This document shows, piece after piece, positions 17,255 to 26,000 of a stretch of DNA of 64,000 nt. The translations under genes were made by a program, and so were the position numbers. Under the pieces are notes generated by a model. That model made no database searches. It was not told the DNA's origin and saw only the letters and a list, made by a program, of their open reading frames with translations. Each line of letters opens with the position of its first letter. The stretch's first letter is position 1. Origin of the DNA: JBEKHT01 sp049516595 (GTDB lineage: Bacteria > Chloroflexota > Anaerolineae > Anaerolineales > RBG-16-64-43); the NCBI GenBank assembly GCA_049516595.1, contig JBEKSY010000015.1:8797-72796 (forward strand), read 5' to 3'.

Positions 17255-18733
17255 ATGCCCAGAGACGAGAAGGCTGACCCGTTCGCCCTGCGAATTGCGC
17301 TCCTGTATGCCTTCGTGAGCGCGGTCTGGATTCTTGTTTCGGACCAGGTTCTTCTGGCTCTGATACATGATCCTCAGCAGATCGCGCTGGCGGAGACCTA
17401 CAAGGGCTGGGGATTCGTCCTGGTCACGGCCGTTCTTTTGTACGTTCTGCAACGACACCAGTTCGGACGAGCCGCCAAAGTCCAAGCGGAACGCGGCCGC
17501 GAGGCGGCCCGGCTTGCTGATATCCTCCAAATTGTCGCCCAGGCAATTATCGCGGTCGATCGAAACGAGCGGATCTTGGTATTCAACAAGGCGGCGGAGG
17601 AGACCTTTGGCTATCGCAGTGAGGAAATCCTCGGCCGCCAGCTTGACCTGCTGTTGCCTGCCCCATACCCTCGCGTCTTACGCACCCTCATTGCCTCGCT
17701 GGCCGACGGATCGAGGCCTCCTCCCCCCTCATTGAAGGGTCAGGAGATCTTCGCACGTCGCCGGGACGGCCAGTCGTTTGAGGCAGAGGCTTCCATCTCC
17801 AAGCTCGAACAGGGGGGGTTGACCCTTTTCGCCATCGCGCTATCCGACGTTTCCGAGCGCAAACGAGCCGAGCAGGCTCTGCGCTTGTCCGAGGGGCAAT
17901 ATCGCGGCTTCCTCGAGCATGTTCCCCTCGGTGTCTACCGAAGCAATCCGCAGGGTCAACTTCTTGTAGCCAATTCTGCATTGGCCCAGATGCTTGGTTT
18001 CGAAACGGAGGATGACCTCCTGGCCCTCAACATTGGGCGAGATCTTTATGCCGACCCTCAGGAGCGAGAGCGTTTGTTGGAGCTGCTCGATGCGGAAGGC
18101 GAGCTGCGCGGGGCCGAGCTCCGCCTGCGAAGAAGGGATGGAGAAGAAATCGTCGTGGTAGAGCACTCTCGAGCGGTCCACGACGAAGAGGGCCGCATTC
18201 TGTACCACGAGGGGACTCTTACCGACATCACCGACCGAATCCGCGCTGAAGAGCGGTTGCGCTTCCTGAGCACGCATGATCCCTTGACTGGCCTTTACAA
18301 CCGTTCCTACTATGAGGAAGAACTCGTTCGACTGGGACGGGGGCGTGCCTATCCCGTGGGTGTCATCGTTGCTGATTTGGACGGGCTAAAAGACGTCAAC
18401 GACACACGTGGGCACGAGGCCGGAGACGGTCTGCTCCGCGATGCCGCCGAGATCTTGCGGGCTGCCTTCCGCGCCGAAGACGTCGTGGCCCGCATTGGCG
18501 GGGATGAGTTCGCCATCCTTCTGCCCAGCTCGGCGATTGCCGATGTACACCAAGCCATCCAGAGGGTCCGCGCTAAGGTCGCCGAGAGGAATCAGAATCA
18601 AGCGAGAGTGGTGCTCGGCATTTCGCTGGGATGCGGGGTGGCGCGCTCGGAGGAAGAACTGGGCAGCGCCCTGCGCGAGGCGGACGCCAGCATGTATCAG
18701 GAAAAAGTTTCTCAAAGAGAGCTGAAAAGATAG
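17255..18733 (+). CDS. Membrane PAS-PAS-GGDEF diguanylate cyclase
   Basis: A 492-residue protein predicted to make cyclic-di-GMP. Two membrane helices (about 11-36 and 51-66) flank a short outside loop; then come PAS domains (about 84-200 and 210-330) and a GGDEF domain (335-490). The catalytic motif RIGGDEF (G415-F419) is intact. The inhibitory I-site RAED (R406-D409) lies exactly five residues before it, so product inhibition is expected. ATG 17255 has no clear ribosome binding site. It is followed by an HD-GYP phosphodiesterase 94 nt later and the peptide-signalling operon after that, so cyclase and hydrolases are grouped here. Confidence 0.92.
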   Translation: MPRDEKADPFALRIALLYAFVSAVWILVSDQVLLALIHDPQQIALAETYKGWGFVLVTAVLLYVLQRHQFGRAAKVQAERGREAARLADILQIVAQAIIAVDRNERILVFNKAAEETFGYRSEEILGRQLDLLLPAPYPRVLRTLIASLADGSRPPPPSLKGQEIFARRRDGQSFEAEASISKLEQGGLTLFAIALSDVSERKRAEQALRLSEGQYRGFLEHVPLGVYRSNPQGQLLVANSALAQMLGFETEDDLLALNIGRDLYADPQERERLLELLDAEGELRGAELRLRRRDGEEIVVVEHSRAVHDEEGRILYHEGTLTDITDRIRAEERLRFLSTHDPLTGLYNRSYYEEELVRLGRGRAYPVGVIVADLDGLKDVNDTRGHEAGDGLLRDAAEILRAAFRAEDVVARIGGDEFAILLPSSAIADVHQAIQRVRAKVAERNQNQARVVLGISLGCGVARSEEELGSALREADASMYQEKVSQRELKR

Positions 18734-18827
18734 GGGGACTTCACGAACGGGTTGGGGCGGTGGCAGCACCCTTGGGGCCCTCTGCTTTGGTAATGGTCGC
18801 AGAAGGGGCCCGCGCTGTGGAGGATGA

Positions 18828-21551
18828 TTGACGGACGCGCCGCTGGGTCTACCCCGGGACACGACCTCATTATGCCGGCAAATCCTGGATAGGGCCGGTA
18901 AGATCATCCAGGTCGATGAGGCTTGGCGTTGGGCGCTTGGATTCAGCCAGGACGAGGTTCAGGGTCGCTCGTTCGCGACCTTACTAACCGAGCGGTCGGC
19001 GAAAGAATTCTCGACCGCATTGGGCGAATGGATGCGGACGGGAAAGCCACGAGAGCTGAAGGTTCAAGTGGTCCGCAAGGACGGACAGGTGCAGAGCTTC
19101 AACCTTCAAGCGGAAATCAGCCCCTCGCAGGAGGGGAGAATCTCCTGCATCCTCGGCGGGGTGGCCGAAGCGCTTCCCGCCCACGAGCTGACTGTGCCCC
19201 CCGCCTCTCTCACGGACCAACTCATTGAAACAGCAACTGTCGCATTGGTTGGGCTGGACCGGGACGGCCAGGTGCGCCTTTTCAATCGGGCTGCTCAGGC
19301 GATTAGCGGATACTCTCTGGAGGAAATCCGGCAGAAAGGATGGTTCGAACTGGTTGCGACGGAAGCCAAGCGCGCAGAAGCCCGCGCCATTTTCGAACGG
19401 TGGAAGCAGCACCGCGAGCTGGCGCCATCCTGCGAGTATCCCATCCTCACCCGAACTGGTCAGGTCAGGTACATGTCCTGGCGGAATAGCGAGCTCCATG
19501 ACCCTACGGGTCAGCCCATACTGGTCTACGCTGGGATGGACATTAGCGAGCATACCGCTACAGAACAACAATTGGTCGAAAACACCCAGGCCCTTGCGGC
19601 CCTCATCCAGGCTTCCCCTCTTCCCATCATCGCTATCGACAGAGAGGGTCACGTCCGGATCTGGAACCCCGCCGCCGAGCAGACCTTTGGCTGGGGCCGC
19701 GACGAGGTCCTGGGGCAGGCATTGCCGACGGTTCCCCCAGAAGAGGAAGCTGAGTATCGGCAGCTGCGAGAGCGCGTCTTTCAGGGAGGGCAAATCGGAG
19801 GTACGGAGATCCGTCGCGTCCGCAAAGATGGTGGGCCGATCGATCTGAATATTTTCACCTCCCCTCTGTATGATGCCGAGGGCAAGGTGAGCGGAGCGAT
19901 GGCCGTCTACATGGAGGCCACCGACCAGAGGCAGATTCAGCAAGAGCTTCAACTGCGGCTCGCTGAGCTTGAGGCGGTCAACCGGATATCAACTACGCTG
20001 CGCTCCGCCTCAACCATAGGGGAAATGGTTCCGATTCTGCTGGACGAAATACTAGCCGTTCTCAGTATTCAGACTGGGGCCATATACCTGAGGGATTATC
20101 TGGACGGAGGGATCCGGGAGGTGACGGTACGTGGGTGGCTTGCCAAAGCGGCCTCGAAGTACCGCGAGGGCGAGCGAAGCCTTGCCGGACACGTGCTCTC
20201 CAGCGGGACCGCGTATCTGATTGAGGACTTCTCCGCGGACCCCTGGACCCCCGAAGAGATGAAGGCGACCCTTCCCCACGGTTGGGCTGGGGCGGCGGTT
20301 CCGATTCGTTCGGCTCAGGAGGTGGTCGGGATTATCTTGATCGCGGTGGAACGACCGCGCTCGGTTGAGAAGGCCGAGCTCAATTTGCTCGGGACGATTG
20401 CAGAAATCGCTGGCAACGCCATACATCGCATGCGCCTGCACGCGGACATGGAGGCCAACCTCGACCGCCTGACCGCCCTTCACTCCATCGAACTGGCCAT
20501 CAGCGCCAGCACGGATCTGCGCGTGACCCTGGAGATTCTCCTGGACAAGGTGACCGGCTTGCTCCAGGTCAGCGCCGCTGATGTCCTCCTGCTCAAATCG
20601 CACAGTCAAACCTTGGAATATGCCGCCGGTCGAGGCTTTCGAGGCGGCGCCACAACCAAGGCTCGCTGGCGACTTGGAGAAGGACTGGCGGGTCGGGCGG
20701 CTCTGGAACGCCGCGTGCTGACCGTCCTGGATCTGCCCTCCGATTCGAAGGTTTCTTTCAGCGAGGTTCGCCCACCCCGCTCCCGCTTCCTCGAAGGCGA
20801 AGGGTTTATCTCCCAGGTCGTCGCCCCCTTGATCGCCAAAGGGGAGGTCAAGGGGGTGCTGGAGATTTTTCACCGTGCCCCTCTCAACCCCAGCCCGGAA
20901 TGGCTGGAGTTCCTGCAGACCCTGGCGGGCCAAGCCGCCATCGCGATCGAAAACGCTTCCCTGCTGGACGACCTGCAGCGCTCCAATTTGGAACTCATGC
21001 TCGCATATGACGCGACCCTGGAAGGATGGTCGCGGGCCCTGGACCTGCGAGACCGCGAGACGGAAGGTCATACCCAGCGGGTAGCCGAGCTGGCCCTCCG
21101 CCTAGCTCGCACGATGGGTTTTCCCGCCGAGAGGCTGGAGCATGTCCGGCGAGGCGCGCTCCTGCACGACATCGGAAAAATGGGGATCCCTGATGGAATT
21201 CTCCTGAAACCCGGGCCGCTTACGGAAGAGGAATGGCAGGTGATGCGGATGCATCCGGTGTACGCACGAGACCTTCTCTATCCCATCACTTACCTGCGTC
21301 AGGCCATCGATATTCCCTTCTGCCACCATGAGAAGTGGGACGGGACCGGCTATCCGCGCGGTCTGAAAGGAGAGGAAATCCCGCTCCCGGCCAGGATCTT
21401 CGCCGTGGTCGACGTCTGGGATGCCCTTCTCTCGGACCGGCCCTACCGGGCAGCCTGGTCCAAAGAGAAGGCTCTGGCCCACCTGCAGGAGCAGTCCGGA
21501 AAGCATTTCGATCCCAAGGTGGTGGACGTGTTCTTGAGCTTCGAACTCTAG
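18828..21551 (+). CDS. PAS(3)-GAF(2)-HD-GYP cyclic-di-GMP phosphodiesterase
   Basis: A 907-residue cytoplasmic sensor. By motif I place PAS-like domains at about 13-115, 127-245 and 250-370, GAF domains at about 385-535 and 550-710, and HD-GYP at 725-907. The catalytic set is complete: GHTQRV, HDIGK (H780-K784), GIPD, HH in FCHHEKW, and GTGYP (839-843). It should open cyclic-di-GMP to pGpG or GMP. The start is TTG 18828 with GAGG upstream; the ATG at 18824 is out of frame. The last GAF plus HD-GYP is clearly paralogous to the end of the receptor at 23039-26800, which points to local duplication. Confidence 0.9.
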   Translation: MTDAPLGLPRDTTSLCRQILDRAGKIIQVDEAWRWALGFSQDEVQGRSFATLLTERSAKEFSTALGEWMRTGKPRELKVQVVRKDGQVQSFNLQAEISPSQEGRISCILGGVAEALPAHELTVPPASLTDQLIETATVALVGLDRDGQVRLFNRAAQAISGYSLEEIRQKGWFELVATEAKRAEARAIFERWKQHRELAPSCEYPILTRTGQVRYMSWRNSELHDPTGQPILVYAGMDISEHTATEQQLVENTQALAALIQASPLPIIAIDREGHVRIWNPAAEQTFGWGRDEVLGQALPTVPPEEEAEYRQLRERVFQGGQIGGTEIRRVRKDGGPIDLNIFTSPLYDAEGKVSGAMAVYMEATDQRQIQQELQLRLAELEAVNRISTTLRSASTIGEMVPILLDEILAVLSIQTGAIYLRDYLDGGIREVTVRGWLAKAASKYREGERSLAGHVLSSGTAYLIEDFSADPWTPEEMKATLPHGWAGAAVPIRSAQEVVGIILIAVERPRSVEKAELNLLGTIAEIAGNAIHRMRLHADMEANLDRLTALHSIELAISASTDLRVTLEILLDKVTGLLQVSAADVLLLKSHSQTLEYAAGRGFRGGATTKARWRLGEGLAGRAALERRVLTVLDLPSDSKVSFSEVRPPRSRFLEGEGFISQVVAPLIAKGEVKGVLEIFHRAPLNPSPEWLEFLQTLAGQAAIAIENASLLDDLQRSNLELMLAYDATLEGWSRALDLRDRETEGHTQRVAELALRLARTMGFPAERLEHVRRGALLHDIGKMGIPDGILLKPGPLTEEEWQVMRMHPVYARDLLYPITYLRQAIDIPFCHHEKWDGTGYPRGLKGEEIPLPARIFAVVDVWDALLSDRPYRAAWSKEKALAHLQEQSGKHFDPKVVDVFLSFEL

Positions 21552-21574
21552 GCGGACGGCGAGAGGCAGGCCAC

Positions 21575-21603
21575 TTGTGTCGAGCCAGGACCACCCCTAT
21601 AAT
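21575..21603 (+). promoter_or_regulatory. Candidate promoter of the peptide-signalling operon
   Basis: A perfect -10 box TATAAT (21598-21603) is preceded by TTGTGT (21575-21580) with a 17-nt spacer. It starts 24 nt after the phosphodiesterase stop codon and would give a leader of about 100 nt before the small ORF at 21709. The -35 is weak (TTG only), which leaves room for an activator. Confidence 0.55.
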
Positions 21604-21708
21604 CATCCGAAGCATCTCAAATTGCCTGACAGTTCCATTCCCCAGGGGCCCGGAGGCAGGCTCCAACCGGAACAGCTTGAACTTAGCCCGGAGAGGAGGT
21701 GAGCGAGG

Positions 21709-21864
21709 ATGACCATGAGCGCGGAGGAGTTCTATGCTCGACTCCAGTCAGAGGAAGAGACTGGATTGATCGCCGACCTGCGGCCACTTACGGAGATTCG
21801 GGAGCCCGAGCAGGTAGTGAAGGCAACGAGGAGTCCACAAGGGTACTGGTTCGGGTGGAACTAG
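21709..21864 (+). CDS. Putative isoprenylated signal-peptide precursor (ComX-like)
   Basis: A 51-residue ORF, too short for most gene callers. It has the best ribosome binding site nearby: GGAGGTGA (21695-21702), 6 nt before the ATG, an 8-nt match to the 16S 3' end. The product is acidic and helical-looking in its first 35 residues and ends in a short aromatic tail, RSPQGYWFGWN, with Trp at 47 and 50. There is no signal peptide and no Cys. ComX precursors of Bacillus have the same plan: about 55 residues, no leader sequence, and a Trp near the C terminus that ComQ isoprenylates before release. The next gene encodes an isoprenyl-synthase-family protein and the one after that a ComP-like receptor. 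Peptide sequence is not alignable to ComX, which is expected because ComX is hypervariable; the call depends on context. Confidence 0.68.
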   Translation: MTMSAEEFYARLQSEEETGLIADLRPLTEIREPEQVVKATRSPQGYWFGWN

Positions 21865-21930
21865 GGAGGCATGTCGGTTTGAAACATATCGCATCAAGAG
21901 CCTAGCCGGCAAGCCTCGTTAGTGGTAGAA

Positions 21931-21966
21931 ACGATCGTAGCGTGTTCTTGCACACGCTACGATCGT
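21931..21966. repeat. Perfect 15-bp hairpin between peptide and ComQ-like genes
   Basis: Arms ACGATCGTAGCGTGT (21931-21945) and ACACGCTACGATCGT (21952-21966) flank the 6-nt loop TCTTGC. No T-run follows, so a full terminator is unlikely. In RNA it could stabilise the 3' end of the peptide message or lower readthrough into the enzyme gene. As DNA it is a 36-bp dyad that a regulator could bind. Confidence 0.85.
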
Positions 21967-22065
21967 CGCGGACTGGGATAGATCTCCCCCGATCAGAAGC
22001 GAGGACTTGGCATCATTCCCGCTCAGGTGTCACGAGTTCACCAGGCAAGATCTGATTTCTCTCGA

Positions 22066-23049
22066 ATGCGAACGAACCCAATGGAATCACTGTTTGAGCG
22101 CGAGAAGGCAAGGTTGCTCTCCCATCCAAGCGTCACTAGGTGGGCAGACCTAGAGGGTTGCCTTCGCACAGTGCTCGCCTCTCCTCGTCATGACTGGGAA
22201 TTACCATCTCTCGCCTGCAAGGCGGTGGGGGGCGACCCGCAGGCGGTGGGGCCGGCAGCCGCCGCGTTGATCTGCGAGCAACTATCAATCACGCTGGTTG
22301 ACGACGTCCTTGACGAGGATCCCAGAGGCCTTCACAATACGATCGGATCAGGGCGGGTAGCAAACATCTCCTTGGCGCTGGTCGGCCTTGCGTTCGAACT
22401 TGTCAAAGATCTGCAAGTCGAGCCCTGGCGCAAACTGGCCATCATCATGTCCCTGGCGAGCATGGAGCTTGAAACGGCGTACGGCCAGCACTTAGATGTT
22501 ACCGAGCCTAGGACGGAAGAGAGCTATTGGAAGATCCTGCAAAGAAAGAGCACCCCTTATTATGCTGTAGCCTTGTCCGTCGGCGCCCTGGCTGGCGGGG
22601 CAAGCCTGGAGATCTCACAGAAGGTGAGCGAAATAGGAGGCCTGATCGGGGAGATCACGCAGATCTATGACGACCTCACCGATGCTCTTCAAACCCCGGC
22701 CAATCCGGACTGGAACCGCCCAGGAGCAAACCTGGCGATCCTCTACGCGATCAGCGCTCCTCATCCCGACCAGGAAGCGTTCAAAGGAGACCTTGCGACC
22801 ATCGCCGACGACAAAACTCTTCGCCACGCTCAGGGTCTGCTAATTCGCTCGGGCGCCGTCAGCTACTGCGCGTATCATGTCGCTCAAAGGGTCCGGGCCG
22901 CTAGGGCGCTCGTCCACCGGACCGGGTTCGCTGACCCTGATCCTCTTCTGACCTTGCTCTCCAGCCAGGCTGCTCCCCTATCGCGACTCTTGAGTGAGCT
23001 AGGGGTCTCCAGACCCCTGGACCTCCTGACAGAGGAACATGAAGTCTAG
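22066..23049 (+). CDS. ComQ-like isoprenyl transferase (polyprenyl synthase family)
   Basis: About 327 residues of the all-helical trans-isoprenyl diphosphate synthase fold. The first Asp-rich motif is DDVLDED and the second YDDLTD. Between them ETAYGQHLDVTE matches the GQ..D region of ComQ (AMQGQHDDITN in Bacillus, from memory), followed by a similar Lys-rich-to-hydrophobic segment. Unlike Bacillus ComQ, which I recall as having a degenerate second motif, both metal-binding motifs are intact here, so chain-elongating activity is also possible. It probably attaches a farnesyl- or geranyl-type group to the Trp of the upstream peptide. The start is uncertain (GTG 22027, ATG 22066, ATG 22081; none has a Shine-Dalgarno). 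It overlaps the receptor gene by 11 nt, so stoichiometry may be coupled. Confidence 0.78.
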   Translation: MRTNPMESLFEREKARLLSHPSVTRWADLEGCLRTVLASPRHDWELPSLACKAVGGDPQAVGPAAAALICEQLSITLVDDVLDEDPRGLHNTIGSGRVANISLALVGLAFELVKDLQVEPWRKLAIIMSLASMELETAYGQHLDVTEPRTEESYWKILQRKSTPYYAVALSVGALAGGASLEISQKVSEIGGLIGEITQIYDDLTDALQTPANPDWNRPGANLAILYAISAPHPDQEAFKGDLATIADDKTLRHAQGLLIRSGAVSYCAYHVAQRVRAARALVHRTGFADPDPLLTLLSSQAAPLSRLLSELGVSRPLDLLTEEHEV

Positions 23050-26000
23050 AATTGTGCGGAATGGGCCGGTGGGGCTGGCCGGAGCTCTCTTGCTTTCCTT
23101 CGCTGCCCTCGCCTTTTCCGCGTTCTATGCGTTGCAGGCGGCCTTTCTCCTTCCCTACCCCGGGTTGAGTTTCGGGCCGGACTGGATCATCGTAGGAATT
23201 ACGCCCTGCGAGGTCCAGGAAAGTTGGTGCCACCACAACCAAGGTCTGCTGCAGGTCGGAGACCGCCTGACGAGAGTGGGGGACCTGACCTACGAGCAGT
23301 TCCGGACGGCTCGCACCCAAGTCCCCTTCGCGGGGAACCTGCCTGGGGATCTTGTTCCTGTTCAATACCTGCGCCAGGGAGTCCAAGGTGAAGCCCTTTG
23401 GCAAATGCAAGGGGCTACGCTGGCCTTGACCCTGAGTCGGCTAGCGGGCATCCTTCTCTTCCTCCCGTTCTGGGCAGTCGGGACTATTGTCTTACTGCTT
23501 GCACGGCCAAGGGACAACAGGGCGATCCTGCTCACCTTGCAGAACTTTGTCACCGCCGCATGGGTGTCTGCTGGAGCCGTCTCATTCCTGCAAGGAGCCT
23601 TTTCTTCCCAAGTCCTGCACTCGCTCTCTTGGGTGCTAGCTCCCCTTTACTTGCATCTGCATTTGGCGGTGCCAAACTCGCTCTTCCCGCGTCTCCGGAA
23701 GGGCCTGCTCCCAGCCCTCTATGGAGCATCGGCCGTCCTGGCGTCCCTGGAGCTACCGCGCTTCCTCCCCGATCAGGTCTACCTTGTCCCGATTCTCGTT
23801 CTCATCGCCGGGTCCCTGTCGATTCTCTTCTACCGCTTGCTGCGAGGAGACCTCGCGGACCGGCCGGCGGTGCGGCTGATGCTCGCCGCCATTGCACTCG
23901 CCTTTGGGCCGGGGCTTATTCTGGTCCTCATTCCCAATCTCCTCGGGGAGCCGACCTACCAGAGCGTTGGCCCGAACATTTCCGTCTTTGCTTTGCCGCT
24001 CTTGCCGGGGCTCTACGCCTTTGCGATCTACCGCAAGCGCCTCGGCAACCTGGAGCTTCGTGCCAACCGTGTTCTTACCTTCTACAGCTTCGCCCTCTTG
24101 TATGCCACGGCCTTCGTGCTCACCTACATGCTCGGCTCCCGGCTGATTCATCTTCCCAGCCCGGCCTTGGCCTTCAGCCTGGTCATCTCCCTCGTCTTTG
24201 TTGTGGCTGCGCAGCCTGTCTACATCGCCTTTCGAAAGTTGGCGGAAAGGTTGCTCTACGGAGCCCATTTCCAACCCGCGGAAATCGTTCGCGTGTTCGC
24301 CAACCGGCTGCCCACAGCAACCTCCAAGGAAGCCGTCGCTCACCTGCTCGAAAGTGATGTGACGAGCAGTCTCCTCATCCGACAGTCGGCGCTGGTTCTG
24401 CTCCGCAACGAACGGGCGGAAATCATCTACCAAACGGGGATCGAGATTGAGGCCTCCAGCCTGGGAGAGGATCAGATCCGCGGACTGACCGCCTCGGCCG
24501 GAAAGTACCATGTGCCCGAAGAGACTGAAGGCCCCTTTGGGTGGGTTCGCCTAGCCATCCCGGTTGAGACCGGAGGCGAGATCATCGGCCTGTGGCTCTT
24601 GGGCCGCCGCGACCCGGACGACTTTTACCCGCAGAGGGACATCCGCCTGCTATTCACACTCGCGAGCGAACTGACTATTTCGCTTGAATCTCTCCGCCTG
24701 GTCGACGAAAGCAAACGCCGGGCGAATGAGTTCGAGGCGCTCTACCAAACAGCACGAGACCTGACGACCAAGGAGGACCTCAACTCCCTCCTGCGCACGG
24801 TAGTGGAAAGGGCCATCGCGCTGGTGGACGCCCAAACAGGCGGGATCTTCCTCCCCCAGGGGGAAGGGAGAAAACTCAAATTGGCGATCGCGGTCGGATC
24901 CGCGGCTGAAGAGCAACTCGCGGCCATGGAAGGCGATGGATTCGACCCGGAAGCCCTGGAATTGAGGGCGCCGGTCTTGGTGAATGACTTCGATCGCGGC
25001 CCCAATCGAAACTTCATCGCGAGAACACATGGCGTTCGAGCCTACGTTCGCTGCCCGATTCTTCAAGAAGAGGAACTTGCAGGATTGCTGGTGGTTGCCA
25101 TGACCGCTGGAGCCGCGGACCAATTCACCCACGCGGATGTGCGGCTGCTCAGCCTCTTCGCCTCTCTGGCCAGCAACATGATCCGCACGGCGCTACTCTA
25201 TGATGAGACCCGGCAGCGAGCGGAACAACTCAAGCTTCTTTACGACGCCGGGCTGGGGCTCAACAGCCTGCTGGACCCCAAGGAACAGCTCAAGTTGCTC
25301 TTCCAGAGCGCCCTGCAGGCTCTGCAGGCAGACGAGGCCGAGTTCTTCCGCCACGACGCGGCCTCCGGCGAGCTGAAAGGGGAGATGGTGCTCGGGATCG
25401 ATCCGGCCCATTCCTCGGAGTGGAAAGAACTCAGTTTCCCTGAGGGTGCCAGTGCTGGGCCGGCAGGTTGGGTGGCCGCCCGGCGCGAGGCCATCAACCT
25501 CCCCGACGCGCCCACTTTCCCCGGATGGGTGACGGTCGACCCCCGGGTTCATTCTGGGATCTGGGCGCCGATCGAGAGAGAAGGGAGGCTGCTCGGGGTA
25601 TTCGGCGTGACCAGCACCCGGGGTTCGGCGTTTTCCAACCAGGACGTCGACCTGCTTCTCCTCTTCGCCAATCAGGCGGCCGTGGCCATGGAAAACGCCC
25701 GCCTGTTCACCGAAACCGAGCTTCGCTTGCGGCGCATGTCTTCCTCAAGAAGCATCGACACCGCCATCACGGGCAGCCTGGATCTGCGAGTGACCCTCAA
25801 CGTCCTCCTGGATCAAGTCACAACCCAACTGGGAATGGACGCGGCAGACGTCTTGCTCTTCAATCCGCATACCCAGCTCCTGGAGTTCGCCGCCGGACGA
25901 GGCTTCCGGTCTCGAGCCCTTCAGAACACCCGTCTCCAAGTAGGAAAGGGTCTGGCTGGGCGAGCGGCGCTCGAGCGCGAAATTGTTCACATCTCCGACC

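Noticed and set aside
21699..21905. A 68-codon GTG-started frame overlapping the peptide gene
   Set aside because: Its GTG lies inside the Shine-Dalgarno sequence of the 51-codon frame. The product has no recognisable features, whereas the 21709 frame has ideal spacing and a meaningful tail.
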